DNA of 64,000 bases. Source: Sphingopyxis macrogoltabida. GTDB lineage: Bacteria > Pseudomonadota > Alphaproteobacteria > Sphingomonadales > Sphingomonadaceae. The stretch lies in contig NZ_CP009429.1 of assembly GCF_001314325.1 (NCBI RefSeq), forward strand, positions 558,501-622,500, in the 5' to 3' direction. The translations under genes and the position numbers were made by a program. The notes under the pieces are model-generated. The model ran no database searches and was not told where the DNA came from. It saw only the letters and a list, made by a program, of their open reading frames with translations. Shown one piece after another: positions 17,867 to 26,730 of this stretch; positions within the stretch are counted from its first letter, which is position 1, and every line of letters begins with the position of its first letter.

Positions 17867-19015
17867 ATGAAAATCGAGCTGGATACGATCTATCGCCGCA
17901 TCGTCGACCATCTGGAAAATGGCACGACCGACATGGCCGCCGATTCGATCGAGGTCCCCGCTGCGCATTTCACCGATACCGACCATCTGGCCCGCGAACT
18001 GGAAGTGTTCCGCCGCCAGCCGCTGGCCGCTGCAACGAGCATGGAGGTCCCCGAGCCGGGCAGCTTCGTGACCCGCGACATATTGGGCGTACCGCTGCTG
18101 ATCGTGCGGCAGAAGGACGGTAGCGTCGGGGTGTTTCGCAACATGTGCCGCCACCGCGGCGGCAAGGTCGAGCAGGGCGACAAGGGGAAGAAGCCCTTTT
18201 TCGTCTGCGCCTATCACGGCTGGAGCTTCAAGGGCGACGGCAGCTTGCGCGGCGTGCCGTTCGAAGAGCAATATGGCACGCTCGACAAGGGGTGCCGCAA
18301 CCTCTTCTCGGTCGAGGCCGAGGAACGCCATGGCCTGATCTGGATCAAGCTGCCGCAGGCGCCGCAGGATTTGTCGCTCGCCGACTATCTGGGCGAGGCC
18401 GACGAGCGGCTCGCGGCCTATGACATCGAACGGCTCACCGTGTTCATGGACCAGAAGATCGACCTCGACATCAACTGGAAGCTGGTGATGGACGGCGCGA
18501 TCGACGTGCTGCACCCGCAATTTCTGCACGCCGAGGGGGTCGGCAAGCTGATCCAGACCGGCGCCGCGGTGTGGCTCGACCTCGGGCGGCACGGCCAATC
18601 CTATTCGGCGCGCAAGCGGTTGGCGCGCAAGCTCAAGGCCGGCGAACCGATCGACAAGGGATTCCGCTACCTGACCGGCAACCTGATGATCTTCCCGAAC
18701 ATGAGCGTGATCCCGACCCCCGACCATATCGAGCATTGGACGGTATGGCCGCACCTGACCGACCCCGGCAAATGCCATGTCCATATCCGCTTCCTGACCG
18801 ATCCGGCCAAGCTGACCGACGAGGTCGCGGCGCGGATCAACCGGAGCTGGGACATTCTGCGGCAGGCGGCGACCGAGGAGGATTTCCCGATGGAGGAAAT
18901 GATCCAGGCCAATGCCGCGGCGCTGCCGACCACCGATTTCCTCTATGGCGCGAACGAGGTGCCGACGCAGCATTTGCACCTGCAGATGGCGCGCGAGTTC
19001 GAGGCGTTGACCTGA
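17867..19015 (+). CDS. Rieske non-haem iron oxygenase, catalytic (alpha) subunit
   Basis: 382 residues from the ATG at 17867; GGCGAGGGA lies upstream, and the earlier ATG at 17843 would place it inside the gene. Rieske ligands are C94, H96, C114 and H117 (CRH ... CAYH). The catalytic iron region is NWKLVMDGAIDVLHPQFLH, with D209, H216 and H221. The FLH and DxxxDxxH layout fits aromatic ring-hydroxylating or demethylating alpha subunits. Electron partners are not adjacent. It is followed 80 bp downstream by an acyl-CoA ligase on the same strand, making the second Rieske/ligase pair. It is divergent from the arylsulfatase operon over a shared operator-like site. Confidence 0.93.
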   Translation: MKIELDTIYRRIVDHLENGTTDMAADSIEVPAAHFTDTDHLARELEVFRRQPLAAATSMEVPEPGSFVTRDILGVPLLIVRQKDGSVGVFRNMCRHRGGKVEQGDKGKKPFFVCAYHGWSFKGDGSLRGVPFEEQYGTLDKGCRNLFSVEAEERHGLIWIKLPQAPQDLSLADYLGEADERLAAYDIERLTVFMDQKIDLDINWKLVMDGAIDVLHPQFLHAEGVGKLIQTGAAVWLDLGRHGQSYSARKRLARKLKAGEPIDKGFRYLTGNLMIFPNMSVIPTPDHIEHWTVWPHLTDPGKCHVHIRFLTDPAKLTDEVAARINRSWDILRQAATEEDFPMEEMIQANAAALPTTDFLYGANEVPTQHLHLQMAREFEALT

Positions 19016-19095
19016 CGAGCGCGCCGCGCCGATGATCGAATGAAACGACCGGACGAAGAGCCGGGCCCCGCGACAAACCCCTCGGGAGAGACTGC

Positions 19096-20631
19096 ATGAA
19101 TATCGCCGAACTCGTTCGCTATTGGGCGCGCTGGAGACCGGGGCATACCGCGGTGATCACCGACGACGTCCGCACGAGCTGGGCCGAGTTCGACGCGCGC
19201 AGCGACGCGATTGCGCGCGGGTTGCGCGCTGCCGGTGTGGTCAAGGGCGACCGCGTCGGCATGCACCTCGACAACCGGATCGAGGCGCCGCTGCTCACCG
19301 TCGCCTGCCTGAAGCTCGGCGCGATGATCGTGCCGCTCAATTTCAAGCTGACGGCGAGCGAAATCCTGCCGCTGCTCGAGGATGCCGACTGCAAGCTCGT
19401 CGTCACCCAGGCGAAGCATCTGGGCCGGCTCGAACTGGCGGCGGCGAAGCTGCCGTTCAAGATCTACAGCCTCGACGGCAGCGATGTGCCGGGCTTCTCT
19501 TCGCTGCTGATCGACAGCGGTCCGGCGCCGGTCGAGGCGATCGGGCTGAACGATGCCGGTTTCCTCTGCTACACCTCGGGCACGACGGGGCGGCAGAAGG
19601 GCGCGCTGCTGACGCATGGCGGCGCCATGTATCCGGGGCTCGCCAAGAATATCGCCGAGGGGCTGACCTGGCGCGATTCGATCATGGTCGCGGTGCCCTT
19701 CGTCTTCACCGGCGCGATCGTCTCCTGCTTCATCCAGTTCGCGGTGAATGCGGGCGGCACGATGGTGCTCGAATCCGATTTCGACATCGACCGCTACCTC
19801 GACGTGATCCAGCGCCACCGCGTCAGTGCGGCGACGACGGTGCCGGTGGTATGGGAACGGCTGATGCGCTCGCCGGGGTTCGACAAGGCCGACCTGTCGA
19901 GCATGATTTCGGCCGCCGCGGGCGGCGCGCCGGTCAGCGTCGACCTGATCGAGGCCTATCGCGCCAAGGGCATTTCGCTGATCCAGTCCTACGGCCTGAC
20001 CGAAGCGTCGGGGCTGGCCGCGACGATGCACGGCGAGGATGCGATCGCGCATATCGGCTGGGCCGGGCGCCCGATCGTTGGCAGCGAAATGAAGATCGGC
20101 GATGCCGACGGCAATGCGCTCGCCAATGGCGAGATCGGTGAGATCATGGTGCGCGGGCCGCATGTGATGCGCGAATATTGGCGCAATCCGGAAGCCACCG
20201 CCGCGACCTTCGCGGGCGACTGGCTGCGCACCGGCGACACCGGCATGATGAACGACGAAGGTTTCGTGAAGGTCGTCGACCGGTCGAAGGACATGATCAT
20301 TTCGGGCGGCATCAACGTCTATCCGGCCGAGATCGAAAAGATCCTGTCGGCCAACCCGCATGTCCCCGAACTGGCGGTGATCGGGGTTCCGGACAGCGAC
20401 TGGGGCGAAGTGCCGATGATCGTCGCGAGCGGCGTGAAGGACGAGGGCGCGGCGCTGTCGGCCTTCGAATGCGACGGGTCGGCGCAGCTCGCGCCGTTCA
20501 AGCGGCCGCGCCGGGTGGTGTTCATCGACGAACCGCTGCCGCGTACGCTGTCGGGCAAGATTTCCAAACCGACGCTGCGCGGGCTGTTCCCGGCGGTGCC
20601 CGAGGGGGCGCGGGCGCTGTTCGGGAAATAG
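19096..20631 (+). CDS. AMP-forming acyl-CoA synthetase/ligase
   Basis: 511 residues with GGGAGAG upstream. The P-loop YTSGTTGRQKG spans about 159-169. QSYGLTEASG, the SGD-type DWLRTGDTG and DRSKDMIISGGINVYPAEIE follow, and the catalytic lysine is K488 in LSGKISK. It converts a carboxylic acid to its CoA thioester. The partner is the Rieske oxygenase immediately upstream, so the oxygenated product is probably a carboxylate ready for activation. Fatty-acid, cinnamate, benzoate-type or terpenoid-acid substrates cannot be told apart by eye. Confidence 0.93.
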   Translation: MNIAELVRYWARWRPGHTAVITDDVRTSWAEFDARSDAIARGLRAAGVVKGDRVGMHLDNRIEAPLLTVACLKLGAMIVPLNFKLTASEILPLLEDADCKLVVTQAKHLGRLELAAAKLPFKIYSLDGSDVPGFSSLLIDSGPAPVEAIGLNDAGFLCYTSGTTGRQKGALLTHGGAMYPGLAKNIAEGLTWRDSIMVAVPFVFTGAIVSCFIQFAVNAGGTMVLESDFDIDRYLDVIQRHRVSAATTVPVVWERLMRSPGFDKADLSSMISAAAGGAPVSVDLIEAYRAKGISLIQSYGLTEASGLAATMHGEDAIAHIGWAGRPIVGSEMKIGDADGNALANGEIGEIMVRGPHVMREYWRNPEATAATFAGDWLRTGDTGMMNDEGFVKVVDRSKDMIISGGINVYPAEIEKILSANPHVPELAVIGVPDSDWGEVPMIVASGVKDEGAALSAFECDGSAQLAPFKRPRRVVFIDEPLPRTLSGKISKPTLRGLFPAVPEGARALFGK

Positions 20632-20659
20632 GGGGCAGGAGCGGAGGTTCCCTTACCTT

Positions 20660-20735
20660 GTCATTCCCGCGAAAGCGGGAACCCAGTGTGGGGTCAGCCG
20701 ACGGACGCTCGGGTCCCCGCTTTCGCGGGGATGAC
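20660..20735. repeat. REP-like palindromic element, GCGAAAGC type (copy 1)
   Basis: Two inverted copies face each other: TCATTCCCGCGAAAGCGGGA (20661-20680) with ACCCA following, and GGGTCCCCGCTTTCGCGGGG (20711-20730) with ATGAC following. Each arm is itself a small hairpin. The same pair, in the opposite order, occurs at 50314-50390. Elements of this kind are scattered between genes in sphingomonad genomes. Confidence 0.8.
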
Positions 20736-20768
20736 AAAAGTGGGGTGCGCCATCCACCCCTAAGCCGT

Positions 20769-22388
20769 CTACGGCGTCATCGTGCCCGTACAACTCCAGT
20801 TGCGCGCATCATTGATGTCGCTGTCCGCCGCGCCCGTAAACTGCGCCACCTTCGGAAAGGCGCAGATGCGGTACGTGCGCGCGGGCGGGGCCTCGACCAC
20901 CGCCGGCTTTTCCTTGCTCATCCCCGACACATACATGGCGGTGTTCGAGGTCGAGTTGAGCTCGAGTTCGCGCGGGGCGTTGGTCATCAGGATTTCGGTC
21001 GGGCGGTGGCCCCCCTCGACCCAGCGCTCCATCGCCTCGAGCAGCGCACGCGAGCTGTCGGTCGGCGTGCCTTCGCCGCCACGGCAATGATACATGCCGG
21101 GGATGAAGAAACTCTGGAAAAAGTCTTCGCTCGCGGCGCCGTATTGCTGGCGGACGCCGGCGCTGTAATTGGCGGTATAGGCGGGCGGAACCGCTTCGTC
21201 GGATGCCCCGGTCCACATGATCAGCTTGCCGCCGGTCCGGGTCATGCCAGCCAGCTTTTCGGGGGCATAGCCATAGCCGCCGACCTTGTCCCAGATCGCC
21301 GCTTCGGCATTGCGCTGGCGCGGATCGGCAAAATCCATCTGGCTGAGCGCGTCATAGCCGTCACCGCGCAGCGCCTTCATGCTGAGCACGGTCGATCCGA
21401 ACAAGGGCGGGCGTGTCGCGTCGGTCCAGGGCGGCGCGGCGGTTCCCAATCCGATCGGGCCCAGCAGCGCGGGGTTCGCCAGCCAGTAGCCGGGCGCCGA
21501 TACCGCCGATCCCTTGATCGCAGGCAGCCCGCCCGCGAGCAATTCGAGCGTCGAATATTGCGCGTCGCTGAGGAAGGAGAAGAGGGTGCGCGACAGCTCG
21601 ATACGCGTCGGGTCCCAGATCAGGCCGTCGCGCGCCCCGTCGCTTTCGTCGAACCGGTCCATGATCACCTGTCCGACGCGGCCCATCTCGGCCGGTGAAA
21701 TCCAGCGCTTCGGATCGCGCGCGACATGCTGCGCGATATAGGCCCAGAAGGTCTGGATATAGGCGCTGGTGGGGGCGCCGCCGGCAATGAAACCGTCGGC
21801 GTCGCCCGGATAGCGTTCGGCCTCCATCAGCGTGCTGACGCCGCCGCCCGAGCAACCCATGATATAGCGCGGCATGCGCGGCCGGTCGTAATAGCCGCGC
21901 GCGATCGCCTGCGTCGCCAGCGCCGCGACATGCGCGCCGCGATGGGCATAATCCTCGGACTTTCCGGGGTCGGCGCGGAACGACATGTCGAGCGCGCCGG
22001 TCGAATGCGACCCCTTGTCGGTCGATGCGACGGCGTAGCCCGCGGTGATATGCTCGCGCGACGGGTTGACGATATAGCCGGCGGACCCGCCGGGAATGAC
22101 CATCAGGTAACGGCCGTTCCAGCTCTGCGGCAGCGCGATCATGAAGCCGACGCTGTTCGGCCCGGGCTCGTCGGTGCGCACGATCCCGTCGATGCGGCAA
22201 TAGGGCGCGGGGTCGGACAGCCATTGCACCGACCGGATTTCGACATCCTTGCCGCCCCAGCCGATCGCGCCGGTCGAGCAGGCCGCCGCGGCCGTGCCGG
22301 GGATCGCGGCCGGGGGCCCGTCCTGCGCCGCCGTCGCCGGCGTCGCTGCGATCATGCCCGCCGCCATCAACATCGCCCGATACCGCAT
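20769..22388 (-). CDS. Tannase/feruloyl-esterase family hydrolase, secreted
   Basis: 539 residues from the ATG at 22388, which has GGAGGAAA upstream. A signal peptide (MLMAAGMIAATPATAA) exports it. The tannase-family triad is complete and shows the family's CS-D-HC arrangement: C179-S180 in MGCSGGG, D397 in GASDEAV, and H434-C435 in MYHCRGG. The two cysteines flank the nucleophile and the histidine and should form the characteristic disulfide. It is expected to cleave an aromatic or other carboxylic ester in the periplasm or outside. It is divergent from a TetR gene and close to a TonB receptor. Confidence 0.9.
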   Translation of the reverse strand: MRYRAMLMAAGMIAATPATAAQDGPPAAIPGTAAAACSTGAIGWGGKDVEIRSVQWLSDPAPYCRIDGIVRTDEPGPNSVGFMIALPQSWNGRYLMVIPGGSAGYIVNPSREHITAGYAVASTDKGSHSTGALDMSFRADPGKSEDYAHRGAHVAALATQAIARGYYDRPRMPRYIMGCSGGGVSTLMEAERYPGDADGFIAGGAPTSAYIQTFWAYIAQHVARDPKRWISPAEMGRVGQVIMDRFDESDGARDGLIWDPTRIELSRTLFSFLSDAQYSTLELLAGGLPAIKGSAVSAPGYWLANPALLGPIGLGTAAPPWTDATRPPLFGSTVLSMKALRGDGYDALSQMDFADPRQRNAEAAIWDKVGGYGYAPEKLAGMTRTGGKLIMWTGASDEAVPPAYTANYSAGVRQQYGAASEDFFQSFFIPGMYHCRGGEGTPTDSSRALLEAMERWVEGGHRPTEILMTNAPRELELNSTSNTAMYVSGMSKEKPAVVEAPPARTYRICAFPKVAQFTGAADSDINDARNWSCTGTMTP

Positions 22389-22416
22389 ATCTTTTCCTCC
22401 CGCTCCGCGTGATTCC

Positions 22417-22435
22417 AACGGATCGAGAATCCGTT
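22417..22435. promoter_or_regulatory. Perfect palindrome in the tannase/TetR divergent promoter
   Basis: AACGGAT (22417-22423) and ATCCGTT (22429-22435) are exact reverse complements with a 5-nt spacer. The 19-bp palindrome has the size of a TetR-family operator. It lies about 30 bp upstream of the esterase start and 134 bp upstream of the TetR start. Confidence 0.4.
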
Positions 22436-22446
22436 AAGGCATCAAA

Positions 22447-22468
22447 TAACAAAAAATGGAAAATGTAA
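22447..22468. promoter_or_regulatory. Weak operator-like site TAACA-N12-TGTAA (site b)
   Basis: TAACA (22447-22451) and TGTAA (22464-22468) repeat the 12-base spacing of the sites at 17819 and 29309, with one mismatch in the left arm. The region is strongly AT-rich compared with the surrounding genes and carries the promoters of both the esterase and the TetR gene. Confidence 0.3.
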
Positions 22469-22568
22469 ATAACGATGCTATGGTCGGAACCGGACGCGGA
22501 GTCGGCTGTCGGGTTCGCGGGCGGCTGCGCTGGCCAAAAGCGCGGCGGAAAGCTAGGCAGGGGGAAGG

Positions 22569-23195
22569 ATGGGAGAGGCATTGGACGATCCGGCACAACA
22601 GGCCATGCCCGATATCGGCAAGACCGGCGCGAGGATCGTCGACGGCGCGCGGCGCTGTTTCGAGCGTTACGGTATCGAGAAGACGACGATCGAGGATATT
22701 GCGCGCGCCGCCGGGGTCTCGCGCCCGACGGTCTATAAATTCTTCGGCGGCAAGATGGATATCGTCGATTACATCGGTTTCGCCGAACTCGACAAGATCC
22801 AGGAGCTTGTTCGCGCGCGTGTCCAGCGCCACCGGAATTTCGCCGACACGACCACCGAGGCGATCGTCGCGTCGGTGCAGGTGGCGAGCGGCAATCCCTA
22901 TATCCGGCGCTTCGTCGAGGATCTGGAGGTGTCGGCGCAGAGCCAGCTCCCTACCAGCCCCTATCAGGAACAGGCGCGGCACCGCTGGGAGTCGGTGATG
23001 AAACGGGCGCAGGCGAGCGGCGAACTCGCGGCCGATCTGGATCCGGCCGACGTCGTCAACTGGCTGTCGCGCAACCAGGTCATGCTGCTGCGGGTGCTCG
23101 ACCAGTTTCGCGGCGACGAGGACAAGCTGCGCCACATCGTCCGCCGCTTCGTTGTCGAGCCCCTGCTTGCCAATCGGGCGATCACGTCAAGCTGA
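22569..23195 (+). CDS. TetR-family transcriptional regulator
   Basis: 208 residues, with AGGGGGAAGG before the ATG. The helix-turn-helix is TTIEDIARAAGVSRPTVYKFFGGK, within about residues 37-60. It is paralogous to the regulator at 33505-34113: the two share the FExYGIxKTTIE and SRPTVYK blocks and a QPLLA/EPLLA end. It is divergent from the tannase-family esterase and upstream of a TonB receptor, so it probably controls one or both. Candidate operators in the adjoining 180-bp promoter are the 19-bp palindrome at 22417 and the TAACA-N12-TGTAA site at 22447. Confidence 0.9.
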   Translation: MGEALDDPAQQAMPDIGKTGARIVDGARRCFERYGIEKTTIEDIARAAGVSRPTVYKFFGGKMDIVDYIGFAELDKIQELVRARVQRHRNFADTTTEAIVASVQVASGNPYIRRFVEDLEVSAQSQLPTSPYQEQARHRWESVMKRAQASGELAADLDPADVVNWLSRNQVMLLRVLDQFRGDEDKLRHIVRRFVVEPLLANRAITSS

Positions 23196-23539
23196 CTCCT
23201 TTGGACGGCACGGGCCCGATTCGCCTTACGCCCGACATCTGCCGTATCTTGGGCCATGATCGAAATTGCGAGGGTAATGGTCGATCAGACCCAAGAATCT
23301 CAAGCTTTTCTGCGCATTAAACTACATATCATAGATTGTGCACTGCAGCGTCGTTTCTGCGTTCGGCGACAGAGTTGACATTTTATCGAATCTGTTGTCT
23401 GTAAGTTTCGGGAGTGATGCACGGCATAGGACCGGCCGACACGATCTGCCCTGATCGCGTCGAGCAGCGCGCCTCCCACGATTTTGGACTGCGCGGGCTC
23501 GCCTCCACGAATGGCGGGCGCCGCAAATGGGAGGATGCT
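23196..23539 (+). other. 344-bp intergenic region upstream of TonB receptor
   Basis: No convincing gene is seen. The central part (about 23300-23410) is AT-rich. TTGACA at 23375-23380 is a good -35 hexamer, but the -10 region 17-18 bases on is weak. TTGACA and TGTTG (23393-23397) are again 12 bases apart, echoing the TTACA-N12-TGTAA motif. A long leader of about 130 bases precedes the receptor start. Confidence 0.4.
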
Positions 23540-25927
23540 ATGCGCTTTTCTTACAAGCTCGCCACCTGCTCGCTGGCAATTGCGGTTTCGACCGTCTCGA
23601 CGGTGGCGATGGCCCAGACCGCCGACGACGGCGCCGACAGCTCGGGTGCCAATGAAATCGTCGTGACCGCGCAGAAGCGCGACGAACGGTTGCAGGACGT
23701 GCCGATCGCGGTAACCGCGTTCACGCCCGATCAACTCCAGCAAAGCGGCATCTCCGACGTTCTGGAACTGGCTGCGGTTACCCCGTCGCTGTTGATCACC
23801 GAAGGATCGAGCGCGGCGCAACCCTATATTCGCGGCGTCGGCGGCCGGAACATTACGCCGGGCAACGAAGCCACGACCGCGGTTTATGTCGATGGCGTCT
23901 ATCAGACCGACAAGACCGGTATCCTGCTGCAGGGTTTCCCCGATGTGCAGTCGGTGCAGGTGCTGCGCGGTCCGCAAGGCACGCTTTTCGGCCGTAATGC
24001 GACCTCGGGCGCGATCCTTGTTACCACCCTGAAGCCCGACACCGAATTCGGGGGCATGCTCGAAGGCACCTATGGCACCGACGAGGAGGGCGCGCGCGGC
24101 TTCCTGACCGGCGGCCTGTCGGAGACGATGGCGGTCAGCGTCAGCGGCTTCTACCGTAACGAGCGTCCCTATATCCGCAACCGGACCCAGGCCCTGAACG
24201 GCGCCGGAAAATATGTCGGCGGCGACCAGAGCTTCGGCTTTCGCGGGTCGCTCTTGTGGGAAGCGACGCCCGATTTCACCGCGACGCTGTCGGGCTATTA
24301 TTCCAAGGGCGAAACGAACGCCGTGGTGGCTTTGCAGCCGATCCTTGGAGAAACCACCACGACCGGTCAGGTCGCATCGGGTATCGACATCTCGCGGCCG
24401 GAACGTTCCTATTACGGCGAAATCGATCCCGAGGTTCGCTTTCAGGGCTATGGTGCATCGCTGACGCTCGACGCCGATGTCGGCGCGGTCAATATCAAGT
24501 CGATTTCGGCGTATAGCCACAGCACTTCGGGCGTCGAATATGATCTCGACGGCTCGCCCGCCCCCGTCTTCTGGTTCGATACGGCGCTCAAGGGGCGGAG
24601 CTACCAGCAGGAAATCGACATCACTTCGAAGAACGACGGCCCGTTCCAGTGGATCCTTGGCGGCTTTTATCTCAACTACCGCGACGGCTATGCGGGACTC
24701 GATCAATATGTCGGCCTGCCGGTTCCGGCAACGCTGCGGCCGCACACCATCCCGCAGGCGCTGCTCGATCGCTCGGCAGCCGGCGCTGGTCCGACGTCGG
24801 GCCTCGCTTACATCGATCAAAGCGCCTTTGTCACGGTCAAGTCGCTGGGGGTGTTCGGTGAAGCATCTTATGAGTTCAGCGACGCCGCCAAGCTGACGCT
24901 GGGGTTGCGCTACACCGACGAGAAGCATGTGCTCGACAAGGATAATGCCGGCACGACCTATGTGCCCGACGGGACCGGCGGCGTCATTGCGATCGCGAGC
25001 AATTCCGCCGCGATCTGCGCCGCGAACCCGGCATGCAAGGGGCTTAGCGCGCCTTTCTCCGAGCTGACTTATCGGGCGGTTTTCGACTATAAGTTCAGCG
25101 ACGATGTCATGGGCTATCTGAGCTACAACCGCGGCTTCAAGAGCGGCGTCTATAATATTTCGTCGATCCCGAACGTCATCCCGACGCAGCCGGAGACGAT
25201 CGATGCGTTCGAAGCCGGTCTCAAGACCAGCCTGTTCGATCGCAAGGTGACCTTCAACGCCGCCGCCTATTATTACAAATACGACAATCTGCAGGTTCCG
25301 GTGGTCGATCCGGTGACCAACACGCAGCAGTCGATCAATGCGGCCAAGGCGACGATTTCCGGTCTTGAAATCGAAGCAGCCTACCGCCCGAATGATCGCT
25401 TCTCGCTTTCGGCCGGCTTCGCGACTTTCTTCAAATCGGAATATGACAGCTTCAACAACTGCGCCATCTACCGCCGCCGGGCATCGGGACTCGCAGTCCC
25501 CCCCAACGCGGATTGTTCGGGCTTCGACCTGCCGGCAACGCCTGACGTCACCTTCAGCCTCCAGGCCAATTACGACATTCCGCTGGCCAATGGCGGGAAG
25601 TTCGAACTCAGCGGCCTGTTCAGCTATGTCGACGAGTTCGATCACGCAACTTACGGCGCTTATCCGGCGGGGGGCACGGGTGCCGGCGCCTATCCGGCCG
25701 GCATCGGACGCGCGCCGGTCCAGAAGGCGACGGAGACTTTGAACCTGTCGGCGACCTTCCATGCGCCCGACGACGCCTTCTATGTGTCAGTGTGGGGCAA
25801 GGATCTGTTCAACCAGAACGACGTCTTCCGCAACGTGTCGACCACGTCGTTCGGCTATTATTCGGTGCTGTCGCGCGGAACGACCGCCGGCGTCACGATC
25901 GGGACGAAGTTCGGATCGCAGCGCTAA
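23540..25927 (+). CDS. TonB-dependent outer-membrane receptor
   Basis: 795 residues from the ATG at 23540, chosen for the GGGAGG upstream and the signal peptide it exposes (LAIAVSTVSTVAMAQ). A TonB-box-like NEIVVTAQKRDER is followed by the plug, with YIRGVGGRN, VYVDGVYQT and VLRGPQGTLFGRNATSGA. The barrel carries LSYNRGFKSGVYN and ends in TIGTKFGSQR, not in an aromatic residue. It is closely related to the receptor truncated by the left edge (1-810). A strong terminator follows eleven bases after the stop. The substrate is probably chemically close to that of the left-edge receptor. Confidence 0.95.
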   Translation: MRFSYKLATCSLAIAVSTVSTVAMAQTADDGADSSGANEIVVTAQKRDERLQDVPIAVTAFTPDQLQQSGISDVLELAAVTPSLLITEGSSAAQPYIRGVGGRNITPGNEATTAVYVDGVYQTDKTGILLQGFPDVQSVQVLRGPQGTLFGRNATSGAILVTTLKPDTEFGGMLEGTYGTDEEGARGFLTGGLSETMAVSVSGFYRNERPYIRNRTQALNGAGKYVGGDQSFGFRGSLLWEATPDFTATLSGYYSKGETNAVVALQPILGETTTTGQVASGIDISRPERSYYGEIDPEVRFQGYGASLTLDADVGAVNIKSISAYSHSTSGVEYDLDGSPAPVFWFDTALKGRSYQQEIDITSKNDGPFQWILGGFYLNYRDGYAGLDQYVGLPVPATLRPHTIPQALLDRSAAGAGPTSGLAYIDQSAFVTVKSLGVFGEASYEFSDAAKLTLGLRYTDEKHVLDKDNAGTTYVPDGTGGVIAIASNSAAICAANPACKGLSAPFSELTYRAVFDYKFSDDVMGYLSYNRGFKSGVYNISSIPNVIPTQPETIDAFEAGLKTSLFDRKVTFNAAAYYYKYDNLQVPVVDPVTNTQQSINAAKATISGLEIEAAYRPNDRFSLSAGFATFFKSEYDSFNNCAIYRRRASGLAVPPNADCSGFDLPATPDVTFSLQANYDIPLANGGKFELSGLFSYVDEFDHATYGAYPAGGTGAGAYPAGIGRAPVQKATETLNLSATFHAPDDAFYVSVWGKDLFNQNDVFRNVSTTSFGYYSVLSRGTTAGVTIGTKFGSQR

Positions 25928-25937
25928 AAAAGGGGCA

Positions 25938-25975
25938 CGGCCGCCGGCGAGGGCACTGCCGGCGGCCGCGTTTTT
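25938..25975 (+). terminator. Rho-independent terminator after TonB receptor
   Basis: CGGCCGCCGGC (25938-25948) pairs perfectly with GCCGGCGGCCG (25958-25968) around a 9-nt loop and is followed by CG and TTTTTC. A run of A residues precedes the stem. It separates the receptor from the isochorismatase-like gene, which starts at 25990. Confidence 0.85.
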
Positions 25976-25989
25976 CTAAGGAGAGCGAC

Positions 25990-26730
25990 GTGGCCACTTC
26001 CCCCGGTGCCGCGGGCGACATGCTGCCGCCCGACCTCTCGGCGCATTGGTATAATGCCGGTGATTTTGCGCCCGGCGAGCCGTGGAGGGCATTCGATCCC
26101 CGCCGGACCGCGCTGGTCCTCGTCGACCTGATCAATTGGCAGGTCGATCCCGGCGGCCCTTCGATCGCCGCGATCCGCGCAGCCGGGCACCCCGAGCGCG
26201 CCGGCCATCTGCTCGATCGCTTCGCGGGCACCATCGCACCCAATCTCAAGCTGCTGTTGCCTGTAGCGCGCCGCGCGGGCGTGCGCATCGTTCATGCCCG
26301 GCTCGCCAGCCGGCATCCGGGCTATGCCGACATTGTTCCGGCGCTGCGCCCCTATGTGAAGGCGGCCGAGGCCCGTGACGGATCGCTCGCCGCGGCGCCG
26401 ATCGCCGAGGTGGGCAACGAACCCGGCGACCTGTCGATCGTCAAGCGAGGATCGGGGGCCTTCGGCGGCACCGAGCTCGACTTCCTGCTCCGCCGCGAAG
26501 GCATCGAGACGATCCTCTATGCCGGGGTGGTGACGACGGCGTGCGTGCTGCTCAGCGTTGCCGCAGGGTTCGACCTTGGATACCGGCAATATCTGGTCGC
26601 CGATTGCACCGGCACCCTGTCGGGGCGCGACCAGGAAGATGCCGAGCGGCTGATCGGCAATTATCTCGCCGAAATCGTGACCGCCGCCGATGCTGTGGCG
26701 GCGATGGAGAAACACAGCGATGCCCTATGA
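25990..26730 (+). CDS. Isochorismatase-family cysteine hydrolase
   Basis: 246 residues from a GTG at 25990 with AAGGAGAG upstream. The frame runs further 5' only through the terminator and the receptor gene. The family triad is visible: D46 in LVDLINWQVD, K152 in VKRGSGAFGG, and C185 in GVVTTACVLLS. Members hydrolyse amide bonds (nicotinamidase, carbamoylsarcosine amidase) or enol ethers (isochorismatase), so the exact reaction is open. Overlap by 11 bases with the following CoA-transferase gene indicates one operon. It starts just after a strong terminator, so it may depend on its own promoter or on readthrough. Confidence 0.88.
   Translation: MATSPGAAGDMLPPDLSAHWYNAGDFAPGEPWRAFDPRRTALVLVDLINWQVDPGGPSIAAIRAAGHPERAGHLLDRFAGTIAPNLKLLLPVARRAGVRIVHARLASRHPGYADIVPALRPYVKAAEARDGSLAAAPIAEVGNEPGDLSIVKRGSGAFGGTELDFLLRREGIETILYAGVVTTACVLLSVAAGFDLGYRQYLVADCTGTLSGRDQEDAERLIGNYLAEIVTAADAVAAMEKHSDAL

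Noticed and set aside
23300..25762. 820-codon open frame on the minus strand opposite the TonB receptor
   Set aside because: Its translation is Arg/Asp-rich without family features, and it mirrors the receptor gene. Such long antisense frames are common in GC-rich coding sequence. Similar shadows opposite the sulfatase (15647-17800), the molybdopterin enzyme (34488-36422), the dehydrogenase/P450 block (38999-41434) and the 47.1-49.4 kb genes were left out for the same reason.
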